64,000 nt of DNA from Kitasatospora sp. NBC_00240 (lineage in GTDB: Bacteria > Actinomycetota > Actinomycetes > Streptomycetales > Streptomycetaceae), in the NCBI RefSeq assembly GCF_026342405.1, contig NZ_JAPEMU010000001.1:8866001-8930000 (forward strand), in the 5' to 3' direction. The translations under genes were made by a program, and so were the position numbers. The notes beneath the pieces are model-generated. The model was not told the origin of the DNA. It ran no database searches and saw nothing but the letters and a program-made list of their open reading frames with translations. Shown in pieces: positions 58,690-64,000 of the stretch; position 1 is the stretch's first letter; each line of letters opens with the position of its first letter.

Positions 58690-60099
58690 TCAGCCGAAGG
58701 CGGCGTGCCGTGGTCCCGAGCGGCGGTCACGGGGGCGTCGGCGGTCGGGGCGCGGCCCGCGGTGAGCCGGCAGGTCCAGGCCCGCCCGGTACAGCCGGTG
58801 GTCCGTCCGCCGCTCCACCGCCGCCTCCAGCTCGTCCCGCAGGGCGCCGCCGCGCAGCAGCGCGTCGGGGCCGAGCAGACCGGTGACGACGGCCAGGGCG
58901 CCGGCCGTGTCGCCGTGGTCCAGCCGCTCCCGGACGCCGGTGAGGCACTCCGGTTGACGGTGCGCCACGTCGATGACCTGGAGGCAGGGGAGCGGAGTGC
59001 CGGTCAGCGCGGCGAGCAGCTCCTCCCGGTGGATCTCGGCCGGGTCGTGGTCCAGCGGGACGAGGACGCCGTCGACCAGGCCGATCCGGTGCCGGGCACC
59101 CCGGCAGTCCACCAGGCGCGGCCCGTCCGCCCGGTCCGTGGGCGGGGGTGTCCCGGCCCCCGCGTGGTCGGGGACCAGCGCGGAGGCGACCAGCGGGTGC
59201 AGGCGGCCGGCCTCGATCGAGCCGGTGCGGAGCAGTTCCAGGTCGGGCGGCACCCAGGTCGAGGCGTCGGGCAGCACCGGCCACCGGCTGCGGTCGCCGC
59301 GGCGCGCCGCCGCGATCCGTAGGGTCGGCGGCCCGGGGCCGTCCCCGTCGCGGCCCGCGACCGGTTCCAGGACCAGCCGGTGCCGGGCCCCGAGCCGTAC
59401 CGAGACGGCAGCGGTGGGCCGTCCCTCCGCCCGCAGCAGGATGCCGGCCTCGGCGGCCCACCGGTCGACGGCGCAGCCGAGGGCGCCCGGCGGCAGCCGG
59501 CCCGTCAGGTCAGGGCCGGGCACCGCGGGGTGCGCGCCCGGTGGCCGGTCGGCCCCGGAGCGGACCCGCAGCTCGTCCGTCCTGCGGGCGTCCCACAGGT
59601 GCCGGTGCAGGTCGAGGCGGAACCGCGGGGCGGGCCGGGGGTGCGGATGGCGGGGGTCGCCGGCCTCGCGGCGGGATCCGTCCCACAGGGCGAGGCCGAT
59701 CCGCTGGCCGGCGTCCGCCCAGGCCGGCGGGGTGCGGGCGACGAGGTGCAGCGGTTGCCGGCCGTCCCGCCCCGCGGCCTCGTACCGGGCCAGGGTCATG
59801 GTCAGACCCGGGCGCAGCAGCCCGTCGGGGGCCACCCTCGGCAGGTGCCAGCGCAGCAGGTCGGGAGCGAGGTGGCGAAGGTCCGCCCGGATCCGGGCGG
59901 CCAGTTCCGGGCCGTGGGTGCGGGCCAGGGAACGGAGGTCGAGGTCGACGTCGACGCCCGCGGCGGCGCAGGCCCCCGCCCAGTCCCCGGCGGTACGCCG
60001 GGTGGTCGCGGTCTCGATCATGGACGGCGGCACGGCGTACTCACGCACGCGCAGCCAGAGGGAACGCCGGGAATCCCCGTACGCGGTCGGAGTGAGCAT
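58690..60099 (-). CDS. Uncharacterised protein of the MoxR/VWA neighbourhood
   Basis: Protein of 469 residues, rich in Arg, Pro and Ala. I do not recognise a domain. It has no signal peptide or membrane segment and should be cytoplasmic. Recognisable stretches are only compositional, such as an Arg/Pro-rich C-terminal tail (RGPRPDRRRPRDRRSG). AAGGTGAG lies six bases before the ATG at 60099, so it is well translated. It is on the same strand as, and upstream of, the MoxR and VWA-like genes, separated by the repeat array, and is probably a partner or client. It is divergent from the FUSC-type gene. Confidence 0.7.
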   Translation of the reverse strand: MLTPTAYGDSRRSLWLRVREYAVPPSMIETATTRRTAGDWAGACAAAGVDVDLDLRSLARTHGPELAARIRADLRHLAPDLLRWHLPRVAPDGLLRPGLTMTLARYEAAGRDGRQPLHLVARTPPAWADAGQRIGLALWDGSRREAGDPRHPHPRPAPRFRLDLHRHLWDARRTDELRVRSGADRPPGAHPAVPGPDLTGRLPPGALGCAVDRWAAEAGILLRAEGRPTAAVSVRLGARHRLVLEPVAGRDGDGPGPPTLRIAAARRGDRSRWPVLPDASTWVPPDLELLRTGSIEAGRLHPLVASALVPDHAGAGTPPPTDRADGPRLVDCRGARHRIGLVDGVLVPLDHDPAEIHREELLAALTGTPLPCLQVIDVAHRQPECLTGVRERLDHGDTAGALAVVTGLLGPDALLRGGALRDELEAAVERRTDHRLYRAGLDLPAHRGPRPDRRRPRDRRSGPRHAAFG

Positions 60100-60301
60100 C
60101 AGCGCTCACCTTGCGCGGACGGGACCCCCGTTTCGTCTACCGAACGGAATGTCATGGCGGGCAGCGTATCGCCGGGCGCCGGGCCTGTCAGTTCCTTTTC
60201 GGTGGGGCCGGATGCGGCGGGCGGCCGGTGTCTTTGTGAGCATCCTGGTGAGGAATGCGGCCGCGCCGGTGCGGCGGCGACCTGGCGGGAAGAAGGAGGG
60301 G

Positions 60302-61510
60302 ATGTTCGGTGAACGCGATTCGGTGACGGCCTACCTGAGACGCCGGCTGAAGGACCCGGTGGTGGTCCTGACGGTCCGTGCGACGGTGGCGGCCACGCTC
60401 TCCTACGCCGTCGCGCTGCAGCTGAGCAGCGAGCCGGCGCCGCTGACCGCGCCGCTGACCGCCCTGCTGGTGGTTCAGGTCACCCTCTACTCCACGCTGA
60501 CCACCAGCATCCGCCGGGTGAACTCGGTGGTGGTCGGGGTCCTGATCGCGATCGGGTTCAGCTCGGTGATGGGGCTGTCCTGGTGGAGCCTGGGGCTGAT
60601 CATCCTGGCCTCGTTGACGATCGGGCAGTTCGTCCGGGTCGACGAGTTCGTCAACGAGGTGGCGATCAGCGCCATGCTGGTGCTGGGTGTCACCCGTCTG
60701 GCCACCCAGGCCTGGGACCGGGTGCTGGAGACCCTGATCGGCGCCGGGGTGGGCCTGCTCTTCAACCTGGTGTTCGCCCCGCCGGTCTGGGTGGACACGG
60801 CCGGTGAGTCGATCGAGGACCTGGCCCGCCGGGCCCGCCACCTGCTGCTGCGGATCGCCGAGGAGCTGGGCGGCCCGACCCCGTTCGAGCAGGCCGCGGC
60901 CCGGCTGCACGAGGCCCGCAAGCTGGACCAGGCCATCGCCGACGTGGACGCGGCCCTGCGACAGGCGGAGGACAGCCTGCGCCTCAACCCGAGGATCTCC
61001 GAGGGCCTGCTCTCCCGGCTGGTGCTCCGGACGGGGCTGGACACCCTGGAGATCTGCGTGGTCGTGGTGCGGGTGCTGGCCCGCTCGCTGGCCGACCTGG
61101 CGAAGCGTCGGGGCGCGGACGAACGGCTGTTCCCGCCGGATGTGGCGCTGGCGCTGGAGGAGCTGCTCACCCACATCGGCGGCGCGCTGGTGAGCTTCGC
61201 GGTGCTGGTGTCGACCCAGGTCAGCAGTAACGCGGAGGAGGCCGAGGAGCGGCTGGCGGCCGAACTCTCGGCGGCCTGGGCCAGTCGTGAGCGGGTCGCG
61301 CAGATGCTGCTGCGGCGGGTCCAGGAGCACCCGGAGGCCTGGCAGTTGCACGGCTCGCTGCTGGCCGAGATCGATCGCATCCTGGACGAACTGGACCTGG
61401 AGCACCGCGGCCGGCGCCTGATGGAGGAGCTCGACCGGGCCTCGGTCGCGAACCGCGAGCGCTTCACCCGGCTGGGCCGGCTCCGGCGGTTCGCCCGCGG
61501 TGAGCGCTGA
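60302..61510 (+). CDS. FUSC/aromatic acid exporter-type membrane protein
   Basis: Protein of 402 residues. Five to six membrane helices fill the first 165 residues (PLTAPLTALLVVQVTLYSTL; VVGVLIAIGFSSVMGLSWWS), as in FUSC/ArAE family half-transporters. A long cytoplasmic helical part follows (AAARLHEARKLDQAIADVDA) and ends in basic residues. Members export aromatic acids or similar compounds, but the substrate here is unknown. GGAGGGG abuts the ATG at 60302; an upstream in-frame start near 60210 would add about 30 residues including a hydrophobic segment and remains possible. Confidence 0.85.
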   Translation: MFGERDSVTAYLRRRLKDPVVVLTVRATVAATLSYAVALQLSSEPAPLTAPLTALLVVQVTLYSTLTTSIRRVNSVVVGVLIAIGFSSVMGLSWWSLGLIILASLTIGQFVRVDEFVNEVAISAMLVLGVTRLATQAWDRVLETLIGAGVGLLFNLVFAPPVWVDTAGESIEDLARRARHLLLRIAEELGGPTPFEQAAARLHEARKLDQAIADVDAALRQAEDSLRLNPRISEGLLSRLVLRTGLDTLEICVVVVRVLARSLADLAKRRGADERLFPPDVALALEELLTHIGGALVSFAVLVSTQVSSNAEEAEERLAAELSAAWASRERVAQMLLRRVQEHPEAWQLHGSLLAEIDRILDELDLEHRGRRLMEELDRASVANRERFTRLGRLRRFARGER

Positions 61511-61789
61511 GCAGGTGCGGGGCCTGGAGCAGATGCGGGGCGTGGAGCAGAAACGGGGTGTCCAGCACGGGCGGGCCGCCGGGCGCGGTGGGGCCGTCGT
61601 GTGCGGGCCGGGTGAATATCTGGCCCGGTGCGTCGAACGCGGTGGGGCGGGCTCCGGGCCGTCCGTGTTCGTCCTGTCCGACCTGGACCGACCGGGGTCG
61701 TTTCACGATGCAAAACGCTACAGTTGCCCCGGGTCGGGAGGCCCAGGCCCGGTGGGGCAACGGCATATGACGCTTTGACGGAACATGCA
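61511..61789. other. Non-coding region with 18-base tandem repeats
   Basis: Three imperfect 18-base units (GAGCAGGTGCGGGGCCTG-like) run from 61509 to 61562, starting at the FUSC gene stop codon. I see no gene between here and the gntR operator. The A+T content rises from about 61690, consistent with the gntR promoter. Confidence 0.6.
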
Positions 61790-61805
61790 ATTGGTCCAGA
61801 CCAAT
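61790..61805. promoter_or_regulatory. dre-like operator before the gntR-family gene
   Basis: ATTGGTCCAGACCAAT has perfect seven-base arms around CA and matches the dre form TGGTC..GACCA. It is 70 bases upstream of a GntR-family regulator gene, which suggests autoregulation or DasR control. Confidence 0.65.
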
Positions 61806-61875
61806 GGTCTATGATGACGGAGCGCAGCGAAGTGCTCGCACTGCGTAGAAGCCACCGGTGGGGAGGCGCTCTGCC

Positions 61876-63153
61876 ATGCTCGAAACATCCGAACTTCACG
61901 GCACGTCCGGCAAGAACCGTTACCAGGTCATCGCCCAGCACCTGCGGGCCGACATCCACAGCGGCCGGATCCCGGCCGGCACCCGGTTGCCGGCCGAGCG
62001 GACCCTGGCGGCCACCTGGAGCGTGAACCGCCAGACCGTCCGGGCCGCACTGCGCGAACTGCGCGACCAGGGGCTGGTGGAGAGCCATCCCACCGGCACC
62101 TACGCCAGGGCCGGCACGGACGACTCGCCGAACCCCCCGGGGATGACCTTCCCCGGCTCGATGGTCGTCCCGCACGAGGACGTGGTGACGGTCTTCCGCA
62201 CCCACTTCGCCACCCCGGCGGGGGACGTCGCCGCCGTCCTCGGCATCCCGCCGGACGAGCCGGCCCTCGCGCACCAGCAGCGCGTGCACGACGCGGACGG
62301 ACACCTGCTCCAGGACTCCCGCTCGCACTTCGCCCCCGAGCTGATCGCGGAGCTGCCGGAGCTCGAACGCGCCGCCGGCACCGGCCAGGAGAGCGACCTG
62401 ACCGGCCTCTACGCCTGGATGCTCGGCGCCGGGCTCCGGCCCACCCGGCACGATCGGATCAACGTCCTGCCGAACGAGGGCGATGTGCCGCACCTCGCCG
62501 TCCGCCGGGTGGTCCACGACCACATCGGGCGCCCGCTGGCCATCACGGACTTCCGGGTGGTGGCCGCGCACGCCGAGCTGGAGTACTGCACCTCGCCACT
62601 GGACGCCCTGCCCGCCCGCCCCGGGTCGGCGGCCCCCGTCCGCGCCGCCGACGCGCTCCCACCGCTGCGCCTCACCGGCCAGGAGCGGGCGGCGCTGCTG
62701 GCCTGGCTGCAGCCGGGGGCCCGCGACGAGTCGCTGGCCCAGCGCGCCAGGATCGTGCTGGCCTGCGACGACGCGGCGGCCGGCGGCGCCCCGGTGGGCG
62801 CCGGGGCGGTGGCGCGCCGGGTGCAGTCCTCGAAGGCGGCCGTGGAGGAGTGGCACGGGCGCTTCCTGGAGAAGCGGGTGGAGGGCCTGCTGCCCAGGCG
62901 CGGCCGGGGCCGCCCGCGCAGCGTGACCGACGCGCAGGTCGCCGACGTGCTGGCCAGGACCCTGTACGACACGCCCCCGGACGCGCCGCGCTGGACCAAG
63001 CAGTTGATGGCGGCCCAGGCGGGCCTCTCCGCCTCGACGATCAGCCGGATCTGGCGGGCGCACGGCGTCAGCCCCGCCTCCGCCGCGCCCGCCCCTGGCG
63101 GACCGGCGGCGGGGGCTCCCGCCCGCCGGGTGGGGGCGTCGGCCGCGACCTGA
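61876..63153 (+). CDS. GntR/UTRA transcriptional regulator fused to an IS630-type helix-turn-helix region
   Basis: Protein of 425 residues. Residues 12-80 are a GntR winged helix (YQVIAQHLRADIHSGRIPAG; ERTLAATWSVNRQTVRAALR). A UTRA-like ligand domain follows to about 240. From residue 265 a third part resembles the N-terminal DNA-binding region of IS630-family transposases: SLAQRARIVLACDDAAAGG, VARRVQSSKAAVEEWHGRF, RRGRGRPRSVTDAQVADVLA and LSASTISRIWRAHG. It stops where the DDE catalytic domain would begin, so it looks like a captured DNA-binding module and not a transposase. GGGAGG lies nine bases before the ATG at 61876. A dre-like operator sits upstream. Confidence 0.88.
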   Translation: MLETSELHGTSGKNRYQVIAQHLRADIHSGRIPAGTRLPAERTLAATWSVNRQTVRAALRELRDQGLVESHPTGTYARAGTDDSPNPPGMTFPGSMVVPHEDVVTVFRTHFATPAGDVAAVLGIPPDEPALAHQQRVHDADGHLLQDSRSHFAPELIAELPELERAAGTGQESDLTGLYAWMLGAGLRPTRHDRINVLPNEGDVPHLAVRRVVHDHIGRPLAITDFRVVAAHAELEYCTSPLDALPARPGSAAPVRAADALPPLRLTGQERAALLAWLQPGARDESLAQRARIVLACDDAAAGGAPVGAGAVARRVQSSKAAVEEWHGRFLEKRVEGLLPRRGRGRPRSVTDAQVADVLARTLYDTPPDAPRWTKQLMAAQAGLSASTISRIWRAHGVSPASAAPAPGGPAAGAPARRVGASAAT

Positions 63154-63362
63154 GCGCCGATTCCGGCGGGCGACGGGGTGCCGGCCGTCCCCGCCGGAGG
63201 TGCCCCGGGCGGTCCGTTCCCGTCGCCGCCCCGGCACGCGCAACGGTGGACGGTCGGGCGGTTCACCTGCCGCTCCGGTTAGGGTGGCCCGGCTCACGCT
63301 CGCCGGACGGGGTACGGGCCCGGACCCGGCGGCCCGCACCGATGCATGGAGACACACACGGC

Positions 63363-64000
63363 ATGGCACCCACGGACGACTCCTCCCTCTCCGGCCAGAG
63401 CATCGGCGAGAGCGAGGGTGAAGCACGCACGGCCCGATGGGAGTTCATGCGGACCGAGGCCGGCAGTGCGGCCGTCCTGCTGGTGGCCACGATCGCGGCG
63501 CTGATCTGGGCCAACGCGGCCCCCGGGTCCTACGAGGCCTTCTGGGAGACCCGTCTGGCGATCGACCTGGGCGGCCACGGCGTGGCGCTGGACCTGCGGG
63601 AGTGGGTCAACAGCGGCCTGATGACGCTGTTCTTCTTCGTGGTGGGGCTGGAGGCGCGCCGCGAGTTCGACATGGGCGAACTCCGCGAGCGCCGGCACCT
63701 GACGCTGCCGCTGCTCGCCGGCATCAGCGGCATGCTCGCCCCGGTGGCGATCTATCTGGCGATCAACGCCGGGCACTCGTCCACCCATGGCTGGGGCGCG
63801 GCGATGTCCACCGACACGGCCTTCGCGCTCGGCATGCTCGCCCTGCTGGGCAACCGGCTCCCCGGGCGCCTGCGGACCTTCATCCTCACCGTGGCCGTGG
63901 TGGACGACTTCGTGGCGCTGGGCGTCATCGCGGTCTTCTACAGCGACCGGATCGTCCTGCCGGCGCTGCTGGTGGCGGGCGGCGTGCTGGTGCTCGTCCT
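63363..64000 (+). CDS. nhaA: Na+/H+ antiporter NhaA, 5' part
   Basis: Membrane antiporter exchanging Na+ for H+. The first 212 residues are present and the gene runs off the right edge. Visible features are a helix at FMRTEAGSAAVLLVATIAAL, the FFFVVGLEARREF motif, AAMSTDTAFALGMLALLG and ILTVAVVDDFVALGVIAVFY with the paired aspartates of ion binding (VVDD). An acidic 25-residue N-terminal tail precedes helix 1. The upstream gap to the gntR-type gene is about 210 bases without a recognisable gene. Confidence 0.95.
   Translation, partial: MAPTDDSSLSGQSIGESEGEARTARWEFMRTEAGSAAVLLVATIAALIWANAAPGSYEAFWETRLAIDLGGHGVALDLREWVNSGLMTLFFFVVGLEARREFDMGELRERRHLTLPLLAGISGMLAPVAIYLAINAGHSSTHGWGAAMSTDTAFALGMLALLGNRLPGRLRTFILTVAVVDDFVALGVIAVFYSDRIVLPALLVAGGVLVLV

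Noticed and set aside
62668..63153. IS630 transposase fragment as a mobile element remnant
   Set aside because: It is in frame with the GntR-UTRA part, has no terminal inverted repeats that I can see and no DDE domain; a fusion regulator fits better.

Overview
The window is very GC-rich actinobacterial DNA with Streptomyces/Kitasatospora-type gene organisation: strong G/C third-position bias, many ATGA/GTGA start-stop overlaps, GTG and TTG starts, a DasR-type (dre) operator in front of nagB, and rare TTA (bldA-type) codons. No rRNA, tRNA, CRISPR array or intact insertion sequence is visible.

1-23.2 kb is a natural-product cluster, cut by the left edge. Two divergent operons leave a central promoter at about 7.65-7.83 kb. 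The leftward one carries acyl-AMP ligase 2, two discrete ACPs, a ketosynthase with an altered triad (Cys-Asn-His), a short ketosynthase-like partner, acyl-AMP ligase 1, a normal FabF-type ketosynthase and a 4-hydroxymandelate synthase-like gene. The rightward one carries a 4-hydroxymandelate oxidase-like gene, a methyltransferase-like protein, an HSL-type hydrolase and an HpgT-like aminotransferase. HmaS + Hmo + HpgT is the known route to 4-hydroxyphenylglycine (Hpg), yet no modular NRPS is present. After an Rpf-type gene come a DrrAB-like exporter, a glycosyltransferase, an ACP-like protein without its serine, a FabH-like synthase, another ACP, a thiolase-like protein, an Sfp-type PPTase, a class-II aaRS-like amino acid:carrier-protein ligase and a free-standing condensation-domain protein. 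My inference is a dissociated, carrier-protein-based system that activates amino acids and extends or joins them with stand-alone enzymes.

23.5-30.3 kb is a leftward operon for a C7-cyclitol or similar carbasugar: a 2-epi-5-epi-valiolone synthase-like sugar phosphate cyclase, SDR, GMC oxidoreductase, Gfo/Idh/MocA oxidoreductase, sugar-porter MFS transporter and HAD phosphatase. It may belong to the same product or to a neighbouring cluster.

30.9-33 kb holds nagB with a dre-like operator and a membrane-anchored ricin-type lectin.

33.3-53.1 kb is a type VII secretion-like accessory locus: ECF sigma factor, proline-rich membrane protein, EccC-type ATPase with ubiquitin-like and FHA modules, a WXG100-like protein, an ESX-like protein, a 2754-residue repeat protein and a beta-helix/AAA+ (EccA-like) fusion. 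EccB, EccD, EccE and MycP are not in the window.

53.1-64 kb holds a rhomboid-like/DUF2156 lysyl-phosphatidylglycerol synthase-like protein, a MoxR AAA+/VWA-metallopeptidase pair with a partner gene, a FUSC-type membrane protein, a GntR-UTRA regulator fused to an IS630-type helix-turn-helix region with a dre-like operator upstream, and the start of nhaA.

Palindromes of the GGTC-N2-GACC or TGGT-N4-ACCA type recur before nagB, the gntR gene and at three places in the natural-product cluster. This suggests, but does not prove, shared GntR/DasR-type control.
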